Notes under the pieces: generated by a model
What the model was told of the DNA's origin: nothing
What the model saw: the letters and a program-made list of their open reading frames with translations, nothing else
Database searches by the model: none
Translations under genes and position numbers: made by a program
Origin: Filobasidium wieringae
Taxonomy: Eukaryota > Basidiomycota > Tremellomycetes > Filobasidiales > Filobasidiaceae
Reading direction: 5' to 3'
Assembly (NCBI GenBank): GCA_001600055.1
Contig: BCIV01000019.1
Coordinates: 248,001-312,000 of the forward strand
DNA: 64,000 bases
Shown here: piece after piece, positions 25,109 to 37,142 of the stretch
How positions within the stretch are numbered: position 1 is the stretch's first letter
Layout of the letters: every line of letters begins with the position of its first letter

Positions 25109-27355
25109 ATGCTTGCAACTCAGCTGGTGCTGTCATTTGCTCTCATCACCTCCATCACAGGTGGGGTCGCCGCGTCTGTCATTCCACCTCTTTCCCAAAG
25201 GCGAGCCTTAAATATTCGAGATCTGGAAGGGAGGGGGGTCACAGTCCCTCTCCACCCGGTACGGATGAATCGTCGCAGGAAATCTGTGAGTAGATCCATC
25301 GGTTGCAGTCGAACGATATTGACAAGGTGTGCGATAGAAATCGTATATTTCTGAGATAAAGGAACATCGAAAACGGACCCACTTTTCCGGAGCACTGGCC
25401 AAGATGAAGTCCGAGTACACCGCTTCCAATCAAGATGCTACAAATGGGGAAGTCACATCGCCCAAAGCTTTAGGCAACGTCCATATGGCAGCTGTCATCC
25501 CTGGTGATCAATCGACGCCTCTGGAGCCAGTGGGCACAGGTTGGCCAAAGGGGATCAAGAAAATAGTTCACCGTACGTTTCTCTGATCTTCACCATTCAC
25601 TCTACGACTTTCTGTTGCTGAAACATTCTTTAAATCTCAGCTAAACCTAATTCTTACACCGGCTACTCCGCCATCTCTCTCTCGCGCATTCAACCGGACG
25701 GTAGCACCGACAAGACACTCGCACCCGCGACCGAGCCCATTTCCGTTCAGAGCGAGCCCATGCTAATCGAGCAAGCGGACTTAGGTTACATTGTCCGAAT
25801 GAAAGTAGGGAGTGAAGGGGAAGAGTTCAACTTGGTAGTCGATACGGGATCGTAAGTTTGCTTCATCCTAAGTATTGTTTGGCATGGACACTGACTGCCT
25901 CTCTACAGAAGTGATACATGGCTGGGCTCTACGTGCGTTGAGCTTGCAGTCCGGTAACTAGAGAACACAAGCTAATCCCAATATATGCTTTGTTCCTCGG
26001 TAGTTCTTGCAGCTCATGCCAGAGGTTGAACACGTTCGGACCGACCGAGAGCACTTCATTGAGTGGGTATATTCATTCGCCGTGCGCGTTCCTCTTTTCA
26101 CTGCTGATGCGCTTACTTACAACAGAGATGCTTAACGAGAATCACACCATTACCTACGGCGCGGGCGATCTGAAATATCAGGCTGCTACTGACACATTCT
26201 CTCTCGCTGGTTTTACCATCGATGCCTACAAATTCGGGGTGGCTATTGAAGTAAGTCTGGTCAATCGGAAACGGGAGGCGATTTGCTGAACGCGAGGGAT
26301 ATTTACAGATTAGTGATGAACTCGCCGACAATGCATTTGATGGAATTTTAGGAACGGGTAAACAGGTGAACCATCAGCACAGGGTTCATGCCCGATTATG
26401 AATGACTGATACGAGCCTACACGTATAGGGTATATCGTCGATGAACGCAAGGACTTTCCCGGAGATGTTGATGGATACCGGCGCCTTACCTAATGCAGTT
26501 GTCTCTTACGCTCTCGGTCGTACAGGTTAGTCACACTGTTCAAGAATGGTATTCAGAATAGTGAAAGCTCATGGTGTGCCTTGTACTAGCTGATGGAGAA
26601 AATACTGGCGCTCTCACGATCGGAGGATATGACGCCTCCCGGATGAACCCAGAATCAGAACAGATTCTACCTGTCGCCTCAACCGAGGGATTCTGGTCAG
26701 CTCAGATGGGTGCTGTTATGATCGACAACAAGCTAGTTCTAGAGCAGAGAACGGTCATACTCGATACCGGTGAGCGTTCAAACCCTTTATTTACATTTCC
26801 TAGCGAGCTTACATCAAATCGATAGGAACCACTTTGATATATATGTCTCCCGAGGACGCGACGGCCATCCACGGTCTCATTCCGGGGTCACAATCGTTGG
26901 TGGCATTTCTATTCATCCTTCGTTGACGAATAACGAAACTCATATCAGTTTGGTTTCATAAGGCGAACAGATGGGTTATTCACCGTACCTTGCGACATGA
27001 AACAGATTGTATACCTGCAATTTGGCGAGGTTGCATACAGCATCGATCCTCGTGATATTAGTAAGTGATGGATGCATATCAATTAATCGCTAGGGTGTAC
27101 AGATACATCGTCGTTTACAGCCTTTCAGCCGATCGGAGACCAATGTTTCAGTTCGATTACAGCTGAACCAGACCGGACAGAATGGATCATAGGCGGTATG
27201 TATGACACGAGTCCATCCCTATCTATGTATTAACAAGATAATTGCCTGCTACAGACACTTTCTTGAAGAATGTCTATATGATCACGGACGAAGGGAATAA
27301 TAACATCCATCTCGCTGGCAGGGAAGGAAGCAATATGACTTTCATCAGCGCATAG
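25109..27355 (+). CDS. secreted pepsin-like aspartic protease (A1 family)
   Basis: Thirteen exons give about 493-496 residues: 25109-25285, 25356-25572, 25641-25851, 25909-25932, 26004-26062, 26126-26250, 26309-26365, 26429-26525, 26590-26769, 26826-26886 or 26895, 26963-27060, 27121-27195, 27255-27355. The N-terminus is a signal peptide (MLATQLVLSFALITSITGGVAA), followed by a basic propeptide. Both catalytic motifs are present: VVDTGSSDTWLGS and VILDTGTTLIYMS. The flap Tyr is in TITYGAG, and DGILGTGKQGISSM and DGLFTVPCD are family-typical. There is no GPI-attachment tail, so it is probably secreted or vacuolar. Only the donor of exon 10 is ambiguous (two phase-compatible sites). Confidence 0.92.
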
Positions 27356-27862
27356 TCGGTATGGAGAGTAAGGTGTCGATTGCATGCTGCTACGACTGTA
27401 TAGTAGAGAAATCGGTATACCCTGTTGTGTGATCATACACCCATGAGACTAGGGTTTCAAGCCTATCTTCCTCATAAATGACGTTGTCCCATATGAAACG
27501 CGAGGTCGCCATCCTTTGTTTGCTGCGCCAAGTCTGGAGTCCCCACAATAACGATTCCGACGGCCGACGGCTTGCCATTCTCCCAAAACCCATTGATCTC
27601 TTCATTTAGCGGCCAAACATCTGCAACCACTTCAGCAATACTCACATAGACCTGAACTGAAAGACCTACATATAGCCACTCCGGAAACCCTCTTGCCTTC
27701 GACAATGCCCTGTCGATAACTGTACACGAAATTCTCAGCCACCAGCGACACCCCGCAAGATACGAAATCAATTTGTTCATTCTAGGAGCATTTAAACCTC
27801 TAGCGGCCTCTGATCCATATGAATATACCCTTCTCTGAACTCATCTAAACCAACTTATCAAG
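27356..27862. other. intergenic: protease 3' flank, channel promoter, minus-strand ORF candidate
   Basis: 507 bp. It contains a 102-codon minus-strand frame (27472-27780) whose 3' sequence continues as a better-looking frame in another phase. No RNA gene was seen. Confidence 0.5.
27472..27780 (-). pseudogene. short ORF candidate, possibly frameshifted remnant
   Basis: ATG at 27780 opens 102 codons (LISYLAGCRWWLRIS..., FPEWLYVGLSVQVYVSIAEV, PSAVGIVIVGTPDLAQQTKD). Near 27495 another frame carries FIWDNVIYEEDRLETLVSWV for 40 more residues, so one base shift would extend the protein-like sequence to about 27390. It could be a decayed gene or a coincidence next to the channel promoter. No domain was recognised. 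Confidence 0.25.
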
Positions 27863-30800
27863 ATGGCCGATCTGAACGATCGACAAGACTATAATGGAGA
27901 GTACTCAGGTCTCCTCTCCTCTTTATACCTAACCCTGGGTCTAGGAGGACTCTGCTTAATCGGGTTCGAGACTTTACGACATGTTCCACGCAGACGTGGA
28001 TTAGAAGGACCCAAACCCCCTAAGGACCACCATTTTCTCAACCGAAATAAACATCGAAGACCTGTTTATGTGGACACCTCGAATAAGGAGAACAAGGTGT
28101 TCAATCGGAATTACTGGAAGCTCGGGAAGAGAGAAAGGCTGACCTCAGATGAAGGTGACCACGAGTTACAAGAGAGAAAGCGCGCAAATGATTTTAAAAC
28201 ACTCGGCCAGGCAGCATATAGAGAAGATGTTAAGGAAAGAGTTGGCTTAGTCGAGCGGATATTGGGGTCACGAGAGAGCTGGGAGTTCTCGTAGTAAGTG
28301 ATCTTTATCTGCGTTCACTAGCAAGCGAATCGAACTCTGCATCGCATAGCCTTTATGAAAATCGGTGTTGGAACGCTATCAATCCAGCCGAACCTCTACC
28401 GTAAGTTACGTCCTTATCGGTGTATGATATAGCTAATTTAGCTTTACCACTGAACAGAAAATGGCCACTGGTATGGATTTGGTCAATCATCATGTTTCCC
28501 GAACGTAATCTGCCAGACCGAGTCGGACTGGATTGCACCGCACATTCTCGTTTCTTGAGGGGTTCTCGTGAGTATCTCTCAGTCAATTCAGGTCAATAAG
28601 GACTCACACGATTCGCAAGCTAGTCTGGTACATCACCCTCCATCTGTGCACGACAATGGTTGTCCTTACCCCTCTACATCTATTCTACGCTCCGGACGAA
28701 ATCGGAGGCGAATCTATGAACAAGGCAGGAATATCCGTGTCTAGTCAAAGCGGTGAAAAAAGATGGCTGTGGGTTCACATAGTGTTGGTAAGTTTCCATA
28801 ATTGAGAAGAGCGTAGATCATGAATTAGCCTAACTGAATGCTGCTTGAGAACAGCTATATTGGATGGTTCTCACTTGGCTGGCAAACTTGGTGTGGGTCA
28901 TATGGGGTGTACTGATGTACCGAAAGGAGGACATAAGGAAGCGAACCGTCGCACTGGAGTCAGAATTTGGTAGTTCGGCATTGCCCAACATCCAAGAAGA
29001 ACCAGAGGGCGAAGAGATGATAGAGTTACTACAAGAACGGAAAATGTCGATCGGTCCCCAGCACGAAAAGCCTAACCTCCAGAGATCTGACCTGGTCGAT
29101 GCAACACAGGCTGAAGGAACGGGTAATACGAATGAACCGGGAAAGCAGAGGAAGTTTTTGGGATTGGACGCTCCTGGATGGAAGCGATATCGTACTATCA
29201 TGGTCACGAACATCCCACCTGCCATGCGAGATGAGAAGCACTTGCGGTTTTATTTCGCCGAACATTTGCACAAGGCTGCACCTCCTCGGGCATGGAAGCA
29301 TGCTGTACCCCAACTCGTCAAAAGACAAGTCGGACGAGCTCAAGCTGTCGTCGGAGGGGGAACACCTAGGAACTCTATGGATGTCAACAGAGATGCGCTT
29401 GGAGCTATGGTAGTGGGAATTAGCGATGTCGCGATCAGCACCGCGATGAGCCTGAAGGAGGCCGAGAATACCATAGTCGAGGACGTCGTGCTGGTTAGGA
29501 AATTGGGAGAGCTCGGACGGTTGAGACAGCGACGAGATGCAGTCGTGAAACAGCTGGAATTAGTAAGTAGAACCTCATTCACTCGTCATCACAAAGGTTC
29601 CTAATCGGAATTGCATAGGCACATGTCCGCCTGGCACAACGTGTCATGAAAGATCTACACAATTTCCGCACTACCATTTCCTCCACGTCGTCGCCCTCTC
29701 GATCATCCTTGGAAAAACTCAGATCTAGCGATGAGGATGGACTCATTGGGAAGAACGTGCTCCTCACAGCCTTAGAACCGTTCATGCCCGGTTTTCAAGG
29801 GCATTATCGCGAGGCAGCGACTGGCGAGACTGTAGATTCGGTTCCAAATACAGTATGGGAGGCACTATTGTCTGTACCCAGAGAATATCTCGATCCGTAC
29901 CAGGCGTTCGCTCACAGATTCGACGGTCTCCACAAGGACAACCCTCCGTTGATCGATTACCTTACGGCAAAGCTCGCGATCTTGACGGAGAAGCTGCAGC
30001 ATGCAAAGAAAGCCTCGATAACGGAATATAGACCAGCCTCAACTGCATTTGTTACGTTTCGTACGGCTGCATTAGCACGAAGAGCGTTGTCGGAATTGCC
30101 ATCATCGGAACTCTATCCGCTGGGATGCCAAACCCGACCCTGCCCTCACTATTCTGATATCATCTGGCCAAGACTCAGCAAGAGCGTCTACCGCGCAGAT
30201 GTCTTAAGAGGATGGGTGATCGCCATCTTGTTGTTCTTCACGACTATCGCCTGGATGTAAGCACATGGAAGCCATGCATCAGCTCAACTGCAGCTAACCT
30301 TATTTTGATACTAGTTTCCCAGTCGGCGCATTCGTCAGTTTGGCCTCAATTACAAACATTGCTAAAATCTTTCCAACATTAGCGGATTATCTGGGCCGTC
30401 ACCAAAGGTTGGCATCATTCATCACCAACACCGTCCCTGTCGTGCTAGTCGCAGCTCTCTCGCTTTCGATTTGTCCACTGCTTCTCCTTGTTGGTAATAA
30501 AGCAGAGACCTTGATCACCGGTTACGAAGTGCACAATACCGTTATACATCGTAATTGGATATTTCAGATCGTGAGTAATGAATGCGGCTGCTGTAAATAA
30601 TCAAATCCCGCTGAGGTGGCGTGCAACTGCATAGTGTAACATCGTGATCTTCTTCGTCATTGGCAAGTCAGGCGTGACGGCATACATTACCTCAAGGTTC
30701 CAGCCAAACACTATCCTGCAGAATGTAGCCAATGCCTTTCCTGCAGCAGCTCCTTACTACGCCTCATACTTTTTGCTGTAAGTCTCCGTCCGAGATACGT

Positions 30801-32885
30801 TGTCGCATACCCAAGCCTTATTCCTTTCACGTAGTCAAACTACCATTCAAAGTATGGCCGAGCTGGCAAGAGTTGGGGTAGGTTTAACCGTTTTTCTGAG
30901 CGAGCGGGTTCATACTGAAAGGACGCCTTCCACAGCTTCCCCTCATCTTCTACATATTTAGCATGCGGAAAGCGGCCACTCCTAGAATTCGAGATGGCCG
31001 TATCGCCTATTCTACCGTCTCTTGGTTCATTCAGGTTCGCATCATGTTCGCGAACGTATTTTTCACAAGTGACCTAACCCTTCTTAATAGCTACCAAACG
31101 CTATCTTAGCTCTAGCTATCTCAAACCTGTTCTGCCTTTACAACCCGCTTGTACTCCCGTTTTGTTACATCTATCTTTTCTGTGCCCACGGTAAGTTGCC
31201 GCTTTTTGTCGGAAACAACTTCGCCGTGACTAAACTCGCCTTTGGTATTAGTTGTTTATCGCCGAAGTTATCTCTATGTTTATGGCCGCAGAGTAGGGAA
31301 TCCGCTGCTCCACTACTACATTCGTTCAGCTTATCCTTTGCATGCCTCAGTACGAGAACAACGGGAAAAGAAACTCTATCCGATACCTTCGATACAGTCT
31401 GGATGCATTGTTTTGTGAGTTACAAGCGTTTAACCTGATTAATATTCATCGCTTATCAGCTATTTCGGTAAACCAGTGACCTGCGTAAGACTATATACTC
31501 TATCATCTGTTTTTCGGGGTGACTAGCTGACGGATCGTTTTTACGAATATAGTTTTCAATGTTAGCTTTCATGTAAGTATGCCTTGGAGCAGTATTATGG
31601 AGGAACCCACACTGAACGCCTGTATCAAATCAGGATTCTTGCGAAAGAAAAGGCATTAGCAGCTCTGTCGGGCGTGCTTTTACCTATTATCATATTCATT
31701 AAAGTAGGGTAAGAACGTTGAAGCAAATCGGCTGCACCACTGCAAAAGATACTAACTTTTGCTGGAGCAGGCTCACACGTATTGTCAAGGCCAGATTTGC
31801 GAGGTGTGTTCCATCGTCATCTTCGATCTAGGCAAACGTCTTGAGACTGATCTTTCTCTGCTCAGACTTCGAACACAAGAAGCAGACCATATCGATATCC
31901 TTCGACGAAAGACCAAGAATGTCGAAGTCGATAAGGAGACGAAAGAGATGGAAGAATCCTGGGTCTGGAGAAGTCTTGCCCAACCCTGCCGATTTCTTGA
32001 TCGATGGTTCACTTTGAAAGTGGATGAGTCCAGGAATTCTACTTTACGCTTGGAGAAGGAACCCATCATGCCTCATAACGTTACATCGGGATTGGTACCG
32101 GTCAGGAGCACTGGAGAGTCAGAGACGATCACGAGACACGTTTATAATCCTTATTGGGACGATCTGCCTTCACCATCAAGAATGCAGACTTATGCGCATC
32201 AGCCTTGGCATGCGGATTCGATCGAGACTTTCTTATGGTTACCGCGAGACCCGATGTCTACGCTCGACCTGGAGGATACCGTTGAAAGTCAGTTCACATT
32301 CGGGTTGACGAAATAATTTGAGCTGATGAGGTGTCGCTTCTGGCAGTGCGGGCGTGTATCACGACATCCGAGACGGATATCAATGATATTTGGGAGGAGA
32401 CGATCGATATCGAAAAGATGCTTGGGTCGCAATCCGAGACGTTTAGCTCCGAATCGAACCTATCCGGAAGGATTGGTACCGCAGTGGATGATGATGATGA
32501 TATGGCAGATGATCCGGAGATCAGTCTGGTGCATCGAATAAACCATCGACTACATCGTCTCACTCGCTCTGAACGGACGAACGAAAGTGAAGATCCAGAG
32601 GCTGGAAGACAACCCGGTTCCACCCATTTGGCAAGACAACATGCAGTTCGACGACGAAGCAGAGGACGAAGCGTAGGTACGCATCCAGGATCTAACATTC
32701 TACTGGCTGCTCAGAGGGAAGAACGGGCGGCGGAGCGTAAGGCTTTGGATGCGGAGGCCAAGGAGCTTGAGGCAGAGACGAAGAGGCAGCAAGATGGAGT
32801 GAGCGGGGTCAGGCGCTGGAAGACGCTATACCGCAGCAATAAGCGGAGTGAATTGGTGCAGAATAGTGAGGGAGGAATTGCATGA
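27863..32885 (+). CDS. CSC1/OSCA/TMEM63-family stress-gated cation channel
   Basis: Eighteen exons, all phase-consistent, give 1339 residues. The ends are 27863-28293, 28350-28400, 28458-28567, 28624-28787, 28855-29562, 29619-30256, 30315-30570, 30635-30777, 30835-30877, 30936-31034, 31091-31190, 31252-31414, 31460-31484, 31553-31572, 31634-31708, 31771-31803, 31866-32287 and 32347-32885. An N-terminal TM region precedes the large cytosolic PHM7-type domain (RYRTIMVTNIPPAMRDEKHL, STAFVTFRTAALARRAL). The 7-TM block follows (VYRADVLRGWVIAI, FPVGAFVSLASI, ILALAISNLFCLYNPLVLPF, YFGKPVTC). The last 350 residues form an unusually long charged cytosolic tail. The family conducts Ca2+ and other cations on hyperosmotic or mechanical stress; fungi have several paralogues. 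Confidence 0.93.
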
Positions 32886-33543
32886 ATTAGATTTGTGAGG
32901 AGAACCGGTTTTGGATACCATGTAGCCATATATAATCCAGCAAGTGTACAGAATAGCCATCAATCTATGGCGAGAGTCGGACTCGACGCGGAAATAGCCA
33001 AGCCCTGCGGGGATTGTCCTATTCTAGGCTCGGCACGGAAATCGCCGACCGACTAATCACAACGATATACTCCAAAACGCCCAAACAACAATCGTTTCTT
33101 GGCGACAAGGACCTGTACTAGAAGATCTCCGATCATGTTTGAACGTAGCAATATCAACAGTCAAAGGTATCATGACCGTGCCCTTCAAACGGCCGCAGTA
33201 GCTGCCGCGGTTCCTACGAATTTCGCGACTTTTTTTAGGGTGTCAAGCCGCGGATAAGAGATCTCAGGTATATTTAGCCGAGGTCGCAAGACCGCAAACG
33301 GCTGCGCACACGATCCTTTGATTACTCTAGCTCACTGCGAATGTCCTCTTCGCATCTCTTCCTTGTCAGCTGTGCACTTTGGTCTGGATTGTTACCACTC
33401 GATACCTGAAGTTAGATGCTCCAGCTAGCAACTACCGACGTTGGGAGGGAATCAAGAAGAGGATACCGATACAAGTTCCACTGGAACAGCCAGGACTGAA
33501 CAACAGAGCAACAGACCAGAAATAGACAACGTATCAGTAAATT
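32886..33543. other. intergenic: channel 3' flank and stealth-gene promoter
   Basis: 658 bp between two plus-strand genes. Two similar strings, GCGGAAATAGCC and ACGGAAATCGCC, lie about 45 bp apart near 32990-33050. No gene was seen. Confidence 0.5.
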
Positions 33544-36386
33544 ATGCAAGCAACCTATACAGGCGTCAAGAACGTATTGACGAAACTATCTTCCGCAAGA
33601 CATGCCTACTCCAGTGTCCCGACCGATGCATCCCCATCTGTCAACAGGAGCGAATTCGAGTCTGACCCTTCCACCTCAGATTCGAGCTCTCGAGTAGGAT
33701 CTCTTGCATCGATATGGTCGGTGACTGATCAGGAAAAGGAACACTCCCTTGGCACGCTCGAAGCGGGTCAGAGGCGAGTTGATCTTTCCCAGACTACCCT
33801 GCATCGTGAGAACCGTAATGTCAGGCGAAGAAGGGCGATCGCCGTAGGATCCATAGGGACGCTGTTAGTGGTACTGATTATCATCGGTCATGGCTTACAT
33901 GGCTTAAGAGATGCATCAAGAGACCAAGGTCTACCGGATGTATCCGGTGCAAAGGACCTCGAGCAGGATGAAAACGCGGACTCAGATTCAAGCGGATCGG
34001 TTTCACATCTGATCATCGGTGACCCAGACACGGAAGAATTCACGTTTCAGAATACTTCCAAAATGGATGACGACCATCGTAGCATCTCAGAATTCCTTTC
34101 TCTTGCTGTCAAGGCTGGAACGTCCAGTTCCCCCGACTTGACCCTGTCGGACGAAGCATCCCGTCTTTACTTGTCAATTCCACCTCACTCTCAATCCACA
34201 CAACCTTCCATCATTCCAATCCTTCAGCCAGTGATCTCACTTCCGGACAGTCTCCTTGAGGACTGGTTTTTGCATGGCAAACTTTCCTCTACCTCGATGA
34301 GAAACCTCCCCCCTCAACCCAAACTTGACGTCATCTTTACTTGGGTCAACGGGTCTGATACGTTATGGCAACTAGGTCAGACAGAGCAAGCCGAGAGGAA
34401 CGGCATTCCGCAGCCGAGATTGAAAGGTGTGAATCGTCATTGGAGAGAAAACGGAATGGGTCGATTCGGTCTGCGGAGCGTTGTGGAAGCTTTTTCGCAG
34501 AAGGAGGACGAGGAAGATGAGACGATCATCGGAGTCAAGGGGAACAACGGCATTCGAAGAATACATGTGCTGACTGCAGATTTACCGATGGATGGATTGG
34601 GCCTTACTTGGGAAAACGAGACTTCAGGAGAGGTTGGGGAAGGTGTGATCCAGACCCAGGAAGGACGAGCGAGATGGAGCTTAGGTCAGATTCCCGATTG
34701 GCTAGATACTTCTGCGTTGGTTCCCTTGCTGGACGAGCGAGTGTCATCAAGTGGATCCGGTGTTGAATTGCAATGGCATTTTCACTCGGAGGCATTCCAT
34801 ATCGCGCAGTCGGTTTTCGATATGCCTGATGATATTGAGCATAAATCGGTTTCATGGGCGAATGAGAAGGCTTGGAAGGATCAGGCGCTACCGACTTTCA
34901 ATTCGTTTGCGATCGAAACTCAGATCGGTTGGTTGAAGGGGATGAGCGATGTCAGGTTAGCTACTATGCATCCTGGCAGGTTTCGCCTGGTACTAATAAT
35001 ATTACTAAACATACAGTATCCAAATGAACGATGATATGCTACTCCTTGGGGAACTATCCGTCTCAGACTTCTTTTCTATCCCGTTCGGTTCTGTCTTCCG
35101 TCTAGAAAGAGAATTCAACCTTCGTGTCAGCCCCTTCAACACTCCCAGCAATATCGGCGACTCAGGTGAATGGGGAGGTCTCAACCACGCGAACTCGGTC
35201 CTCAGTCAGAGGTTCCCTTCCCGTCCACGTCATTACTTGCACCATGTCCCCAAAACGCTCACGAAACCTATCATCCACGAAGCGATGCATATGTTCCCGG
35301 ATGCTATCAATCTGGCCGCTACTCGGTCGTTTAGGGAGAGCAAGGAGGGTGAAGGTGATATCGAAATGGGATTCCTGATCACTCACCTTCGCATAGAGCG
35401 GTGGAGAGAGGCTTTACTATGGATCTGGGTCGTGGGGAAAATGGGAACTCTGGAAGGGGATGAGAAAGGCGTATGGTCTCATAAAGCCCGAGCCGAGCTC
35501 AAAAACCTGTTGCACTTCAAAGCTGGGGAATCTGCAGTCACAGTTATCAAGCAAGAGCGTCATACTTTAAAGGACGTAGAATCGGTCTTTAAATCCGCTC
35601 AAGGCTGGAATGCGCCAAAATCGACCTCCTACAGCTTTTCATCGATGGATGGCCACTTGCCCGCGTTGACTATGATAGAGACGCCTAAAACATGCGCGAT
35701 CGGTCTCGAGCGTTGTTTCGGTAGCTGGTTTGCTTCTGGAAAGGAGAAGATATCGGCAGCAGATATGTTCAAGCGTCTGACTTTTGAGCAGTGGGAATGT
35801 GGCGATTGTTGTGAGTATCTACGACCGAGCCGTAGCCTTTCACCCACGATACTAAGCTTTAATTACCCGGAATCAGTGATCAACGCTCTCGTCAATCAAT
35901 CTGGCAAGAAAGGATTGAATGCATTCTTTCCGTCTGCAAAGACGATGATTTCATCCACTGTCGACGAGAATTTGGCCTACTTGCCATTAACTAAATCTTG
36001 GCTGACAACGGATTTCAGCATCGAGTCAATCATGGTAGGAGCTGAAGCCCTGCGACCTGTCAGCCTGCGAATGTGGGGCATGAGAATGCTCTCACGATAT
36101 CTATATGTGACGGGTGAGTGACGCTTGTCAAAAAATCCGTCAGACATCTCGGTCTAAACGTATTGCATTCTCAGGTGAGACACCGATGACATTCGCACAA
36201 CTACAGACACCTAGCCAGGCTTCTTCTGCAACAAAACAACTCGATGACGATCGAACAAGAGTTATGGCCTGTTTCAATGATGACGCACGACGAGGTGCAG
36301 GCGATCGAATTGCCACGATCATGGATGAGTGGCTACACAGGAGGTTTGATGGAAAGCAGGCATATTGGGAGAACAAAACCATCTGA
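33544..36386 (+). CDS. XPT1: stealth-family sugar phosphotransferase (XPT1-like)
   Basis: Type II Golgi-type protein of 884 residues from four exons (33544-34955, 35017-35810, 35877-36113, 36175-36386). A Ser-rich cytosolic tail of about 95 residues is followed by a signal anchor (AIAVGSIGTLLVVLIIIGHG) and a luminal stem. The four stealth regions are visible: CR1 PKLDVIFTWVNGSDTLW; CR2 near the FNSFAIETQIGWLKG segment and SIQMNDDMLLLGE; CR3 LHHVPKTLTKPIIHEAMHMF; CR4 MACFNDDARRGAGDR near the end. The family transfers sugar-phosphate groups and includes GlcNAc-1-phosphotransferase and the cryptococcal xylosylphosphotransferase Xpt1 that acts on protein O-glycans. Membership is firm; the exact donor sugar is inferred from lineage. 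Confidence 0.85.
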
Positions 36387-37142
36387 AAAGGTTGTAAATA
36401 CTAGTTCACGCAGTTGTATGGAAAATAGAATGTCTCGGCCATAGAGTATATAAGGAAGAGCAGCGGCAGCGTAGTAGTCGAAGATGCTAGATGCTCTTGA
36501 ACCCATCTAGCTTTTACGCAAGCGAGAAGGCCGTTCACTTTGGATGGACCAGGACAGGGCGATCTCCCAATAGCTCGTTGTAAATAAGGGAGAGTCATAA
36601 GAATGTGTCTATGAATGTCTTTTCAGGTAGTGTGGGTCACCAGAAAGCCAGGATCGATAAAGAGTCAGTGGGTTTCTTTGAAAGTCTAGAAGACGAAGAA
36701 GAATTTCGTCATAGTGGAGCGCCATACAGGAAAGAACTAGAAGATGATATGGTGGAAGTGGAGACCTTCAACTGCTTGAATTTGAACTTGTTGAGGCACT
36801 CTCGTTTGGATGAAGAAGACATTTTAGTATTGATATAGTATCTGCATACCGCAATATAAGTCAACTATCATGGTAAGATGTATCTTCAGATGCCTGTGGT
36901 TAGTCTTGACCAGCAGATAGCAGAATGTCGCGCGCGCTCAAAGGACTCTCGAAAATAGTTTAGACCATTTGTCATGATACATGTCCAGTTTTTATGATGA
37001 AGAGTTCAGCAAACTATGAAACACCAATACATTATATACAAATGAGCCTGTCGCTATTTTATAACCTCGATATTACTTGAATTCGGAGAGGTTAGGTTCA
37101 ATTATAACCTTTTGGTTGCCCTTGTTCAGGCTTCTATACATT
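36387..37142. other. convergent intergenic region with a small acidic ORF
   Basis: 756 bp between the 3' ends of the stealth gene and DUR3. A 75-codon plus-strand frame from ATG 36611 to 36838 is acidic (ESLEDEEEFRH, KELEDDMVEVE) and unrecognised. It could be a small gene, but nothing beyond composition supports it. The remainder is AT-rich 3' UTR-like sequence. Confidence 0.4.
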
